A DNA stretch of 64,000 bases from Candidatus Methylopumilus universalis (GTDB lineage: Bacteria > Pseudomonadota > Gammaproteobacteria > Burkholderiales > Methylophilaceae): positions 186,001 to 250,000 of the forward strand of contig NZ_CP040968.1 in assembly GCF_006365315.1 (NCBI RefSeq), read 5' to 3'. Both the position numbers and the translations under genes were made by a program. Below the pieces are notes generated by a model. The model was not told the DNA's origin. It worked only from the letters and a program-made list of their open reading frames with translations, and did not search any database. This document shows positions 50,406-59,044 of this stretch, piece by piece (within the stretch, counting starts at the first letter, position 1; every line of letters starts with the position of its first letter).

Positions 50406-51431
50406 TTAAGACCGCTCAATAAATGTAGCATCGCCATAACTAAAAAAGCGATATTCATTTTTAATGGCGTGCTGATATAGTCTTTTCATAGTATCACTTC
50501 CACTAAAAGCCGAGACTAAAATAAATAATGTGCTTTTCGGTAAATGAAAGTTGGTAAGTAATGCGTCAACAATTTTAAATGTATAACCTGGTTTAATAAA
50601 GATAGAAGTTTCTTTAAATCCAGATTGCATCGTTTCTTCAGAAAATAAACTTTCAAGCGCTCTTAAAACCGTGGTGCCGATTGCAATAATTCTGCCATTC
50701 TTTGACTTGGCATCATTAATCATGTGAATGGTTTTATCTGGCACATTAAAAGACTCGCTATGCATTTGATGGTTATTAACATCGTTATCTCTAACGGGTT
50801 GAAAAGTACCAGCTCCGACATGCAGCGTTAGAAAAGTGTATTTAATTTTCTTGTCATCTAAGGCTTTAAAAATTTCATCGGTAAAATGGAGTCCAGCAGT
50901 AGGCGCTGCAACTGCGCCGGACTCTTTGGCATAGATTGTTTGGTATCTTTTTTCATCAGATTTATCCGCATCCCTCTCGATGTAAGGGGGTAAAGGGATA
51001 TGCCCATATTTTTCAAGTATGTCGTAACTGGATAAATTTGAATTAAATTCAATATAAAAAAGATCGTTTTCTTTCTTGATGACTTTAACCGACACGTCTT
51101 TATTGATTTCAAAAATATTGTCATCAACTATTTTTTTTGATGTTTTTAAGTGCGCGAGCGCATGATGGTCATCCAAGATACGCTCAATCATGATTTCAAC
51201 TTTTCCGCCTGTTATTTTTTTTCCAAATAACCTGGCTTTAATTACACGTGTGTCATTGAAAATCAAAAGATCATTCGGATTTAACAAATCAACAAAGTCT
51301 GTAAACTTTTTATCGCTGAATGACTTTGTATTTTTATTCAAAACAAGGAGCCGACTCGAGTCCCTTTTTTGAAGGGGAGTTTGGGCAATAAGATGCTGGG
51401 GCAGTTCAAAATTAAAGTCTTCAATTAGCAT
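50406..51431 (-). CDS. queA: S-adenosylmethionine:tRNA ribosyltransferase-isomerase
   Basis: 341 residues. QueA hallmarks: FNFELPQHLIAQTPLQKRDSSRLLVL, LLIFNDTRVIKARLFGKK, GHIPLPPYIERDADKSDEKRYQTIYAKESGAVAAPTAGLHFT and LTNFHLPKSTLFILVSAFSG. It transfers the ribosyl part of SAM to preQ1 in tRNA, forming epoxyqueuosine. tgt is not next to it in this window. Confidence 0.98.
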   Translation of the reverse strand: MLIEDFNFELPQHLIAQTPLQKRDSSRLLVLNKNTKSFSDKKFTDFVDLLNPNDLLIFNDTRVIKARLFGKKITGGKVEIMIERILDDHHALAHLKTSKKIVDDNIFEINKDVSVKVIKKENDLFYIEFNSNLSSYDILEKYGHIPLPPYIERDADKSDEKRYQTIYAKESGAVAAPTAGLHFTDEIFKALDDKKIKYTFLTLHVGAGTFQPVRDNDVNNHQMHSESFNVPDKTIHMINDAKSKNGRIIAIGTTVLRALESLFSEETMQSGFKETSIFIKPGYTFKIVDALLTNFHLPKSTLFILVSAFSGSDTMKRLYQHAIKNEYRFFSYGDATFIERS

Positions 51432-51489
51432 ATTAGATTTATGCGCCTAACATTTTAAGAGCAGTTTTTAAATGATCTGAATATTAGAA

Positions 51490-51681
51490 TTATTTAATAT
51501 GGTTTAAAATAACACTTACTAAAATTGCAAGCGTTAATAGCAAAAGAATTGCCACTAAAAAACCTATAATCACAAAATACTTTATCCCATGCTTTTCAAC
51601 AAAAGCATCATCCTGAGAAAATCTTCTATTATTTTGGATGCCGAAAAAAGCCGATAGGATACTTTTGATGATATTAAGCAT
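51490..51681 (-). CDS. DUF2970 single-pass membrane protein
   Basis: 63 residues. The N-terminus IIKSILSAFFGIQNNRRFSQDD matches the DUF2970 pattern (KSVLAAFFGVQ), followed by one transmembrane helix (about 34-60). In betaproteobacteria such genes often lie near the cytochrome oxidase cluster, as here. Function unknown. Confidence 0.8.
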   Translation of the reverse strand: MLNIIKSILSAFFGIQNNRRFSQDDAFVEKHGIKYFVIIGFLVAILLLLTLAILVSVILNHIK

Positions 51682-51722
51682 GGTCTTTTATTTAGTTTTA
51701 AATTCCTACAATCATAATATAG

Positions 51723-51753
51723 TTATCAGATTTAAGCCGATATTATCTATAAT
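51723..51753 (+). promoter_or_regulatory. Candidate tRNA-Leu promoter
   Basis: TATAAT at 51748-51753 lies 24 nt before the tRNA. The best -35 is TTATCA at 51723-51728, at a long 19-nt spacing. Confidence 0.45.
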
Positions 51754-51776
51754 GTTAAGCTTGTAAGCATCTAGCG

Positions 51777-51863
51777 GCCGGGATGGCGGAATTGGTAGAC
51801 GCACGGGACTCAAAATCCCGCGCTAGTAATAGCGTGCGAGTTCGATTCTCGCTCCCGGCACCA
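51777..51863 (+). tRNA. tRNA-Leu, anticodon CAA
   Basis: 87 nt including an encoded CCA. The acceptor stem pairs GCCGGGA (51777-51783) with TCCCGGC (51853-51859). The anticodon stem CGGGA/TCCCG encloses CTCAAAA, anticodon CAA, reading UUG. A long variable arm and the TTCGATTC T loop mark it as class II leucine tRNA. Confidence 0.96.
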
Positions 51864-51907
51864 TAAATTATTGGAATTTTTTTCTTTTATGTACGTCAAG
51901 AGAAAAT

Positions 51908-52366
51908 ATGATTCAAATCAAAAAGTCAAAGAAAGGCACTTTAGACGAATTTATTCTTCGCCCAAATCCATCTATGCCTTGGAGAGTGATTAAAAAAATA
52001 TATCTTTTTTTCTTTATCTTTATTCTCATAATTTCCTCAATACTCTGTTACTTTGGATTATATCTAGCGATTCCTTTTTACGGCATTGAAGTTCTTTTGC
52101 TTGGATATACTTTATATTTCACTTGTCTTAAAAGTACCTTTTATCAAATTATAAGAATCAGTTCCCGCTTAATTGAGATTAAAACTATTCAAGGGAAAAA
52201 AATAATTAGAGAGGAGTTTAATCGAGACTGGAGTAAATTTAGACTTGTGACAACATACTTTAATCGACCTAGCTATATAATCATAAGCTCTCAGGGGAAA
52301 AATACTCGTATTGGAGATTTTTTATGCGAGAAAGAGCGCTTAGAATTGTTTAAAAAAATCTCATGA
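51908..52366 (+). CDS. DUF2244 membrane protein
   Basis: 152 residues. FILRPNPSMPWRVIKKIYLFF is the DUF2244 opening, followed by two membrane segments (about 29-50 and 53-72) and a cytosolic tail ending in SSQGKNTRIGDFLCEKERLELFKKI, typical of the family. It precedes coxB, a placement seen in other proteobacteria. Function unknown. Confidence 0.82.
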   Translation: MIQIKKSKKGTLDEFILRPNPSMPWRVIKKIYLFFFIFILIISSILCYFGLYLAIPFYGIEVLLLGYTLYFTCLKSTFYQIIRISSRLIEIKTIQGKKIIREEFNRDWSKFRLVTTYFNRPSYIIISSQGKNTRIGDFLCEKERLELFKKIS

Positions 52367-52381
52367 TTACAATTTTTCGTA

Positions 52382-52410
52382 TTGATTTTAAAAAATCCTA
52401 CTGATAACAT
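52382..52410 (+). promoter_or_regulatory. Candidate promoter of the cytochrome oxidase operon
   Basis: TTGATT at 52382-52387 and TAACAT at 52405-52410 are 17 nt apart. The site lies between the DUF2244 gene and coxB and would drive coxB-coxA-ctaG-coxC. Confidence 0.5.
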
Positions 52411-52469
52411 GAGGAACATAAAATTTCAGTAAATATAGATCATTCGACTTTTACGGTAAGGAATAATAA

Positions 52470-53630
52470 ATGCATTTGAATAAAAGTATGGCTAGATTTT
52501 TATCTAATTTCATAGTTATCGTCTCAGCACTATTCTTATTAAGCCCCGATATATTACATGCTGCCTGGGGTTTAAATATGAGAGAGGGAGCTACCCCTAT
52601 AAGTCAAGATGTTTATAACATGCATATGACTTCTTTATATGTAGTTACTGTCATTGGTATTTTGGTGTTTGGCGTGATGTTTTGGTCGATATTCCATCAT
52701 CGGAAGTCGAAAGGCGTTAAACCAGCAAAATTTTCACACAGCACAACTGTTGAAGTAATTTGGACTCTTATACCTTTTGCTATCATTGTTGCATTGGCAA
52801 TACCTGCAACTAAACTTCTTGCAAGGATGGATGACACTTCAAAATCTGAAATCACTATCAAAGCAACAGGGTATCAATGGAAATGGAAATATGACTACAT
52901 AGATGAGGATATTACTATTTACAGTAATTTGGCCTCTGATAGTGTTGATGCTAGCCAGAGGAATTCAGGCATTGATCCAAAGACTGCTGATAACTATTTA
53001 CTAAATACTGATACAGCTCTTGTACTTCCTGTCGGTAAAAAAATTAGAATTATGACAACAGCGAACGATGTTATTCATGCTTGGTGGGTACCTGATTTAG
53101 GTTGGAAAAGAGACGCTATCCCAGGATTCATTAATGACAACTGGACGATAATTAATAAAGAAGGTGTTTATCGCGGGCAGTGCGCTGAAATTTGCGGCAA
53201 AGGACATGGATATATGCCCATTGTTGTAAAGGCTGTTCCAGAAAAACAATACTTAGCTTGGGTTCAAGAAACAAAACTTGCATTAAAATCTAAAAAAGAT
53301 AGTGGCGATAAAGAGCTGTCAATGGATGAGTTAAAATCTAAAGGTGAGGCGGTTTATAAAGCAAATTGTCTAGCTTGTCATCAAGCAAATGGACAAGGTA
53401 TTAAGGGGGTTTTCCCATCAATTGATGGCAGTCCTCTTGCAAACCTAAAGGAAAATATTCCAGCTCATATTCATCAAGTTATTTATGGCAAGGGAAATAT
53501 GCCAGCTTTTGGCGAGCAACTATCGGACACTGATATTGCCTCAGCAGTTACTTTCACAAGAAATAATTGGGGTAATAAAACAGGCGATATTATTCAGCCT
53601 AAAGATGTAGCAGCTGGCAGAAAGAAATAA
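52470..53630 (+). CDS. coxB: Cytochrome c oxidase subunit II with fused cytochrome c domain
   Basis: 386 residues. A signal peptide and two membrane helices (about 54-76 and 96-116) lead to the CuA domain, with ligands H203, C238, E240, C242, H246 and M249 in GQCAEICGKGHGYMP. The C-terminal third is a class I cytochrome c with CLACH at 300-304 and M344 in GNMPAFG. This makes a caa3-like subunit II that can take electrons directly from a soluble donor. Confidence 0.98.
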   Translation: MHLNKSMARFLSNFIVIVSALFLLSPDILHAAWGLNMREGATPISQDVYNMHMTSLYVVTVIGILVFGVMFWSIFHHRKSKGVKPAKFSHSTTVEVIWTLIPFAIIVALAIPATKLLARMDDTSKSEITIKATGYQWKWKYDYIDEDITIYSNLASDSVDASQRNSGIDPKTADNYLLNTDTALVLPVGKKIRIMTTANDVIHAWWVPDLGWKRDAIPGFINDNWTIINKEGVYRGQCAEICGKGHGYMPIVVKAVPEKQYLAWVQETKLALKSKKDSGDKELSMDELKSKGEAVYKANCLACHQANGQGIKGVFPSIDGSPLANLKENIPAHIHQVIYGKGNMPAFGEQLSDTDIASAVTFTRNNWGNKTGDIIQPKDVAAGRKK

Positions 53631-53669
53631 TTTTAAATTTAATTTTTTTAATTTAGGAAGATTTTAAGA

Positions 53670-55274
53670 ATGAGCACAATAGCACACGCCGATCACGATC
53701 ATCACGATCATCACGATCATAAGCCCGCAGGCATTAAACGTTGGTTGTTTTCAACAAACCATAAAGACATAGGTACGATGTATCTCGTTTTTTCATTGAT
53801 TATGTTCTTTATTGGTGGCGCAATGGCGATGGTTATTCGTGCAGAGTTATTTCAACCAGGGCTTCAGTTTGTAGACCCCCAATTTTATAACTCGATGGTT
53901 ACTGTGCATGCGCTTGTAATGATTTTCGGAGCTGTTATGCCTGCTGGAGTCGGTCTTGCTAATTGGATGATACCTATTATGATTGGCGCTCCGGACATGG
54001 CCCTTCCTCGTATGAATAATATGAGTTTTTGGATTATGCCTTTTGCTTTTGCACTTCTTTTAGGCACTTTATTTATGGAAGGTGGAGGCCCTGCAGGCGG
54101 CTGGACTATGTACCCTCCTCTTGTTCTTCAAACAGGAAAAGCATTTCCGTATTTAATCTTTGCGGTTCATTTCCTAGGTATCTCATCTATTATGGGTGCA
54201 ATTAATATCATTGCGACAGTCTTCAATATGAGAGCGCCAGGTATGACATTAATGAGATTGCCTTTGTTTGTCTGGACTTGGGTGATTACAGCCTTTTTAC
54301 TTATTGCCTCTATGCCAGTTTTAGCAGGTGCCGTAACAATGCTCTTAACAGATAAATATTTTGGCACAAGCTTTTTTAATGCTGCCGGTGGTGGTGACCC
54401 GGTATTGTTCCAGCATATTTTTTGGTTCTTCGGACATCCAGAAGTTTATATTTTAGCCCTACCAGCTTTCGGAATCGTATCTCAAATTATCCCGACTTTT
54501 GCTCGTAAGCCACTTTTCGGATATGCATCTATGGTTTACGCAACAGCATCAATTGCAATTCTTTCTTTCTTTGTATGGGCGCATCACATGTTTACAGTTG
54601 GCCTTCCTATCAACGGCGAATTATTTTTCATGTATGCAACGATGTTAATTGCTGTTCCTACAGGCGTTAAAGTATTTAATTGGGTGGCTACAATGTGGAG
54701 AGGCGCTATGACTTTTGAGACTCCCATGCTATTTGCATTGGCATTTGTAATTTTATTTACAATTGGAGGCTTTTCAGGACTTATGTTAGGTATTACGCCG
54801 GTTGACTTCCAATATCATGACACATACTTTGTTGTAGCTCATTTCCATTATGTCTTATTAACAGGTGCAGTATTTGCTCTTATGGCCTCTGTTTATTATT
54901 GGCTTCCTAAATGGACAGGCAACATGTATGACGAGAAATTAGCTAAGGTACATTTCTGGTTATCGACCATTTTTGCAAATGTACTTTTCTTTCCACAACA
55001 CTTTTTAGGTTTAGCCGGTATGCCAAGAAGAATTCCAGATTACAGTGTGCAGTTTGCAGATTTTAATATGGTTTCAAGCCTTGGTGGTTTTGCTTACGGC
55101 ATTTCACAATTGTTATTCGTATACATAGTTATCAAATGTGTTCTAGGCGGCAAAAAAGCTACAGGTCAAGTTTGGGAAGGCGCACGCGGTTTGGAGTGGA
55201 CATTGAGCTCACCTCCGCCATACCATTCATTCACTAAGCCACCAAAAGTCACAAAAGCTTTAATGGACTATTAA
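53670..55274 (+). CDS. coxA: Cytochrome c oxidase subunit I
   Basis: 534 residues with 12 expected membrane helices. Heme-copper motifs: TVHALVMIFGAVMP, WWFFGHPEVY-type IFWFFGHPEVYILALPAFG, WAHHMFTVGLP, YHDTYFVVAHFHYVLLTGA. It forms the a3-CuB oxygen-reducing centre and pumps protons. The N-terminus has an unusual aspartate-histidine run, DHDHHDHHDHK. It starts 39 nt after coxB. Confidence 0.99.
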   Translation: MSTIAHADHDHHDHHDHKPAGIKRWLFSTNHKDIGTMYLVFSLIMFFIGGAMAMVIRAELFQPGLQFVDPQFYNSMVTVHALVMIFGAVMPAGVGLANWMIPIMIGAPDMALPRMNNMSFWIMPFAFALLLGTLFMEGGGPAGGWTMYPPLVLQTGKAFPYLIFAVHFLGISSIMGAINIIATVFNMRAPGMTLMRLPLFVWTWVITAFLLIASMPVLAGAVTMLLTDKYFGTSFFNAAGGGDPVLFQHIFWFFGHPEVYILALPAFGIVSQIIPTFARKPLFGYASMVYATASIAILSFFVWAHHMFTVGLPINGELFFMYATMLIAVPTGVKVFNWVATMWRGAMTFETPMLFALAFVILFTIGGFSGLMLGITPVDFQYHDTYFVVAHFHYVLLTGAVFALMASVYYWLPKWTGNMYDEKLAKVHFWLSTIFANVLFFPQHFLGLAGMPRRIPDYSVQFADFNMVSSLGGFAYGISQLLFVYIVIKCVLGGKKATGQVWEGARGLEWTLSSPPPYHSFTKPPKVTKALMDY

Positions 55275-55399
55275 TGGTAAAAAAAGCATTTCAAAATAAT
55301 AATGAATTAGTTAAAAAAAGAAATAAACGATTAGCATTGATTCTAGGGTTAGTTGCCTTTTCTTTTTACGTAGGGTTTCTTCTAAGCAATATGAAATGA
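55274..55399 (+). CDS. Small oxidase-cluster membrane protein
   Basis: A 41-residue gene read from the sequence. It begins MVKKAFQNNNELVKKRNKRL and has one hydrophobic segment ALILGLVAFSFYVGFLLSNM. Its ATG shares a base with the coxA stop (TAATG), and its TGA overlaps the ctaG ATG (ATGA), so translation is probably coupled. Similar small proteins occupy this slot in other betaproteobacteria and are annotated as cytochrome oxidase small assembly proteins; function is presumed. Confidence 0.82.
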   Translation: MVKKAFQNNNELVKKRNKRLALILGLVAFSFYVGFLLSNMK

Positions 55400-55941
55400 T
55401 TAAATTTGGCGGCATTAAGCGAACAACTGTTTATTTAACGCTGCTCACAGTTGTAATGTTTGGTTTTGGTTATGCGCTTGTGCCTCTATATGATGTTTTT
55501 TGTGAAGTCACTGGGCTGAATGGAAAGACAGGACGTATTTATAATGCAGAAGCGTCAAAGTTAGTTGTAGACACTCAACGATTTGTTACTATTCACTTTG
55601 ATTCGAATATAAATGGTAATTTAGCTTGGAAATTAAAAGCCGATCAAAAGTTTTTAAAGGTTAATCCAGGTAAATTTTATGTTGTAACCTATACTGTTGA
55701 AAATATGATTAGTGAGGAAATCGTTGGGCAGGCAATACCAAGTGTTACACCTCAAATTGCATCACTTTATTTAAAAAAGTCAGAGTGTTTTTGTTTTAGG
55801 AATCAAGTATTAAAGCCCGGTGAGAGTAAAAAACTTACTGTACGGTTTGAGGTAGATAAAGATATTCCTAAAAATGTGGAATCACTTACTCTTTCTTACA
55901 CTTTTTTCAGAGCTTTGAAAGATGACAAAAAGGCAAGTTAA
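55396..55941 (+). CDS. ctaG: Cytochrome c oxidase assembly protein CtaG (Cox11)
   Basis: 181 residues. One N-terminal membrane helix (about 9-28) is followed by VPLYDVFCEVTGLNGKTGR, VKF-type periplasmic strands and the copper motif ECFCFRNQVLKPGESK. It delivers copper to CuB of subunit I. It overlaps the preceding small gene by 4 nt. Confidence 0.97.
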   Translation: MIKFGGIKRTTVYLTLLTVVMFGFGYALVPLYDVFCEVTGLNGKTGRIYNAEASKLVVDTQRFVTIHFDSNINGNLAWKLKADQKFLKVNPGKFYVVTYTVENMISEEIVGQAIPSVTPQIASLYLKKSECFCFRNQVLKPGESKKLTVRFEVDKDIPKNVESLTLSYTFFRALKDDKKAS

Positions 55942-55975
55942 GTAATATTAATATATTAATAATTAAGGAAATTAT

Positions 55976-56848
55976 ATGGCAAGCAAAGATATCTATTTTG
56001 TTCCAGAGTCAAGTAAATGGCCAATAGTCGGCAGCCTTGCTCTCTTTACTACATTCGTAGGTTCAGCGATGTTATTAAATCAATCGCCCAATGCAAAATA
56101 TGTCTTTATTGCTGGCATAGCAGCAGTAATTTACATGTTTGCAGGATGGTTTTCAAATGTAATAGCCGAAAGCCTTTCAGGGAAATATAACAAACAAGTA
56201 GATATTAGCTTCAGAATGGGCATGGGCTGGTTTATTCTTTCAGAAGTTATGTTTTTTGCAGCTTTTTTTGGTGCGCTATTTTATGCTCGTGTATTATCTG
56301 TGCCTTGGCTTAGTGGTGAAGGTCATGGAGTAGTAACGCATCAGTTTTTATGGCCCGCATTTAAAGCATCTTGGCCTATGTCAGTGATGCCAAATCCAAG
56401 CAATTTTACGGTTTATAAAGACACTATCCCGGCATTTGGCTTGCCCGCAGTTAATACCTTAATACTTTTAATAAGTGGGGTGACAGTTACATTTGCTCAT
56501 TGGGCTTTAAAAAAAGCACAAAGAAATTATCTTAATATCTGGCTTGCTGTTACGGTCGCATTAGGTGCATTATTTGTGTACTTGCAAGCAACCGAGTATC
56601 ACCATGCTTACACCGAATTAAGTTTAAAACTTAGCTCTGGAATATATGGATCTACATTTTTCTTGCTTACAGGATTCCATGGTTTTCATGTAACAATGGG
56701 CGCTGTTATGTTAGCAGTGATTCTATTGAGATCAATTAAAGGGCATTTTACAAAAAATGATCATTTTGCTTTTGAGGCTGTCGCTTGGTATTGGCACTTT
56801 GTGGATGTGGTTTGGCTAGGTTTGTTTATATTTGTATATTGGCTTTAA
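55976..56848 (+). CDS. coxC: Cytochrome c oxidase subunit III
   Basis: 290 residues, about seven membrane helices. Motifs: YFVPESSKWPIVGSLALF, FRMGMGWFILSEVMFFAAFFGALFYAR, QATEYHHAYTELSLKLSSGIYGSTFFLLTGFHGFHVTMG and AFEAVAWYWHFVDVVWLGLFIFVYW. It stabilises subunit I. GGAAATTAT precedes the ATG, and the operon ends at a strong terminator. Confidence 0.98.
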   Translation: MASKDIYFVPESSKWPIVGSLALFTTFVGSAMLLNQSPNAKYVFIAGIAAVIYMFAGWFSNVIAESLSGKYNKQVDISFRMGMGWFILSEVMFFAAFFGALFYARVLSVPWLSGEGHGVVTHQFLWPAFKASWPMSVMPNPSNFTVYKDTIPAFGLPAVNTLILLISGVTVTFAHWALKKAQRNYLNIWLAVTVALGALFVYLQATEYHHAYTELSLKLSSGIYGSTFFLLTGFHGFHVTMGAVMLAVILLRSIKGHFTKNDHFAFEAVAWYWHFVDVVWLGLFIFVYWL

Positions 56849-56860
56849 TCTAGCACATTT

Positions 56861-56890
56861 AAAAAGCGCTATATTTATAGCGCTTTTTTA
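56861..56890. terminator. Bidirectional terminator after coxC
   Basis: AAAAAGCGCTATA (56861-56873) and TATAGCGCTTTTT (56876-56888) form a 13-bp perfect arm pair with a minimal loop. It ends coxC and also the convergent DUF2909 gene that stops at 56893. Confidence 0.92.
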
Positions 56891-56892
56891 TT

Positions 56893-57111
56893 TCACATGC
56901 CATGAGGATGAATCAGGCCAGAATAAAATCCATAAAAAAGCAGGAAGAATAAAAGAAGAGAAAGGCCAACTCTAAAGGAAAGCGATGTAACCATTCTGTT
57001 AGAATTCTTTTTTTTATCTTTGATTAGAAAGAAAAGCCCACCCGAAAGGGATAGAAGTATAAATAATAGAATTGCTATTACAAGAATCTTAAACAATAAT
57101 TCACCGCTCAT
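56893..57111 (-). CDS. DUF2909 twin-helix membrane protein
   Basis: 72 residues. Two membrane segments (about 6-30 and 44-65) are joined by a basic loop KDKKKNSNRMVTSL; the second helix begins LSFRVGLSLLLFFLLFYGF. It matches the DUF2909 'twin transmembrane' proteins located between coxC and surf1 on the opposite strand in betaproteobacteria. Function unknown, oxidase-related by context. Confidence 0.8.
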   Translation of the reverse strand: MSGELLFKILVIAILLFILLSLSGGLFFLIKDKKKNSNRMVTSLSFRVGLSLLLFFLLFYGFYSGLIHPHGM

Positions 57112-57137
57112 AAAATAACCTTGTCCTCAATATAATT

Positions 57138-57875
57138 TTGAAATTTTCAATCTATAACATAAGTTTTAATTATAAGTTATTACCTACTCTGATATTTATT
57201 ATATTTTTTACCCTTTTTATTAAATTAGGGTTCTGGCAGATGGACCGTGCCGATCAAAAAAAGATAATTAATATGGCATTTGTCGAAAGACAAAATCAGC
57301 CGCCAATAAATTTAAATAAAGAAACTATCCAAATGCCAATAAAGGATATTATTTGGCACCATGTTACTTTAAGTGGGGAGTTTTTAAATGATAAGAATAT
57401 TATTCTAGACAATCAAATTCGTGAAGAAAAAGCAGGCTTTCTCATTTACACCCCTTTTAAAATTTTAAATTCTAATAAAATTATCTTAATTAATAGGGGC
57501 TGGTACCCTCTAACTAATTCAAGAAAAGATATTCTTGATATACCCCCTATTAAAGAGATACGAATAATTGAAGGTCAAGTTAGTCAAATGCCCTCTTCTG
57601 GTATTTCACTAGGAAAAGTAGTAACTGAAAAATTAAATGAGTCGTCTTTTAGGCTTCAGAAGATGGATTATGAAGTTTTAAGCTCTTTAATAAGCAAAGA
57701 TTTAATGGGGTATGAAGTTAAACTCAGAAAACCAATTTTTGATAAGACTTATGTTGTAGATTCAGGTATCCCAGTCCCGGACAGTGATAAAAATTACGGT
57801 TATGCCTTTCAGTGGTTTGCGATGGCATTTACTCTTTTCATTATTTTTATAAGATTAGGCGTAAAAAAGAAATGA
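57138..57875 (+). CDS. SURF1-family cytochrome oxidase assembly protein
   Basis: 245 residues from TTG 57138. The first helix LLPTLIFIIFFTLFIKLGFWQMDRADQK and the late VPDSDKNYGYAFQWFAMAFTLFIIFIRLG helix frame the periplasmic SURF1 domain, with HHVTLSGEFLNDKNIILDNQ, ILINRGWYPL and IIEGQVSQMP. It helps heme a insertion. The start is uncertain: there is no ATG before residue 34, no Shine-Dalgarno sequence, and TATAAT lies at 57131-57136. Confidence 0.9.
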   Translation: MKFSIYNISFNYKLLPTLIFIIFFTLFIKLGFWQMDRADQKKIINMAFVERQNQPPINLNKETIQMPIKDIIWHHVTLSGEFLNDKNIILDNQIREEKAGFLIYTPFKILNSNKIILINRGWYPLTNSRKDILDIPPIKEIRIIEGQVSQMPSSGISLGKVVTEKLNESSFRLQKMDYEVLSSLISKDLMGYEVKLRKPIFDKTYVVDSGIPVPDSDKNYGYAFQWFAMAFTLFIIFIRLGVKKK

Positions 57876-58459
57876 TCTTAAGCGATATTCTTAAGTCACG
57901 ATTAAAACTAATTGGCATTGTATTGTTATTTTTTATGCCTGTAGTTTATGCATGGTATTTAGTTTTTTTTACAAATTACAAAATGCATACAAAAGGAGTA
58001 GAGCACGGACTCTTAATTAGTCCAATTATTCAGGTTGGTGATTTCGAGTTATTTGAACCGATAAGCCAAGAAAAATATCAATTAATTGGTAAATGGACAT
58101 TAGTTTCCTTCGTGGAAAATAAATGTGAGAAGGCGTGTGAGTTTCAATTATATGAGTTAAGACAAATTTGGCTTGCATTAGGTAAAGATGGCAATAAAAT
58201 TCAAAGGCTAGCTATAGTTAAAGATAAAAATTTAATTTCATCTGAACAGATTAAATTGAGCCAAGGCCACCTCTTCTTGAAAGAAGATAAAGATTCAAAA
58301 GATAGACTAAATAGTCGAATTAAATCTTATCCAGCCTTTGATAGCGAATCTATCTATCTGATAGATCCTTATGGAAATTTGATGATGCAATATAAAAAAG
58401 GAACGAATCCATCTGGAATAATTAAAGATATAGAACGATTAATAAGAATTTCAAAATAA
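57872..58459 (+). CDS. SCO-like oxidase assembly protein, divergent
   Basis: 195 residues from ATG 57872, overlapping the SURF1 stop by 4 nt. One N-terminal membrane helix (about 11-33) is followed by a thioredoxin-like domain. KWTLVSFVENKCEKACEFQLYELRQIW contains a C-x3-C as in SCO copper chaperones, and IYLIDPYGNLMMQYKKGTNPSGIIKDIERL is the SCO-type end. Position between surf1 and ctaA supports a role in CuA or heme delivery. Sequence is too divergent for certainty. Confidence 0.75.
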   Translation: MILSDILKSRLKLIGIVLLFFMPVVYAWYLVFFTNYKMHTKGVEHGLLISPIIQVGDFELFEPISQEKYQLIGKWTLVSFVENKCEKACEFQLYELRQIWLALGKDGNKIQRLAIVKDKNLISSEQIKLSQGHLFLKEDKDSKDRLNSRIKSYPAFDSESIYLIDPYGNLMMQYKKGTNPSGIIKDIERLIRISK

Positions 58460-58954
58460 TTAGGAATCTAGATGCTTTTTCAAAAGAGCATTTAATTTAT
58501 TAAAATCTAATTCTCCTATGACTTTATCAATGATTTTTCCATTTTTATCAATTAGTATTGAAGTTGGTGTAAGACGAATGTTCTCAAATGATTGTGCAAT
58601 TTGACCGTCAATGTCTAGCACAACAGGAAAAGGGATTTTATTTTTTTGAGTAAAATTTAAGACATGATTTGGCGGGTCATAGCTCATAGATACAGCGATA
58701 ATTTCCAAACCTTGCCCTCTGAATTGATTATAAGTAGTAGCTAGACCTGGCATTTCTTTGATACATCCTGGACAGTCGGTTGCCCAAAAATTGATGATTG
58801 TAAAATTGTTTTTAACTTGATAAAGCTGGAAAGCTTCACCAGTAATTGAAGTAACCCGAATCTCAGGAACTTTTTTATTTGCAGTTAATGACAAAAAAAA
58901 TAAGACTAAAAGAGCTAATAAAACGAATAACAGCCAGAGAGATTTTTTTGCCAT
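58460..58954 (-). CDS. TlpA/ResA-like thioredoxin-fold protein
   Basis: 164 residues. An N-terminal anchor (about 5-26) leads to a redoxin domain: FTIINFWATDCPGCIKEMPGLATTY carries the C-x2-C active site (residues near 61-64), followed by IIAVSMSYDP, IPFPVVLDIDG and LTPTSILIDKNGKII with the cis-proline (TP). It reduces disulfides in the periplasm, probably for cytochrome c or CuA maturation. It abuts the SCO-like gene tail to tail. Confidence 0.92.
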   Translation of the reverse strand: MAKKSLWLLFVLLALLVLFFLSLTANKKVPEIRVTSITGEAFQLYQVKNNFTIINFWATDCPGCIKEMPGLATTYNQFRGQGLEIIAVSMSYDPPNHVLNFTQKNKIPFPVVLDIDGQIAQSFENIRLTPTSILIDKNGKIIDKVIGELDFNKLNALLKKHLDS

Positions 58955-59044
58955 AATTGGGTGAATGTTATAATTCTTTCATAGTAATGGAATTATTTCT
59001 TATGAGTCTAATCGATATTATTATAATTTTATAGAAATTTAATT

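Noticed and set aside
55946-55961. Perfect 16-bp palindrome TATTAATATATTAATA before coxC
   Set aside because: It consists only of A and T in an AT-rich gap, so chance is a sufficient explanation, and it has no terminator or operator features.
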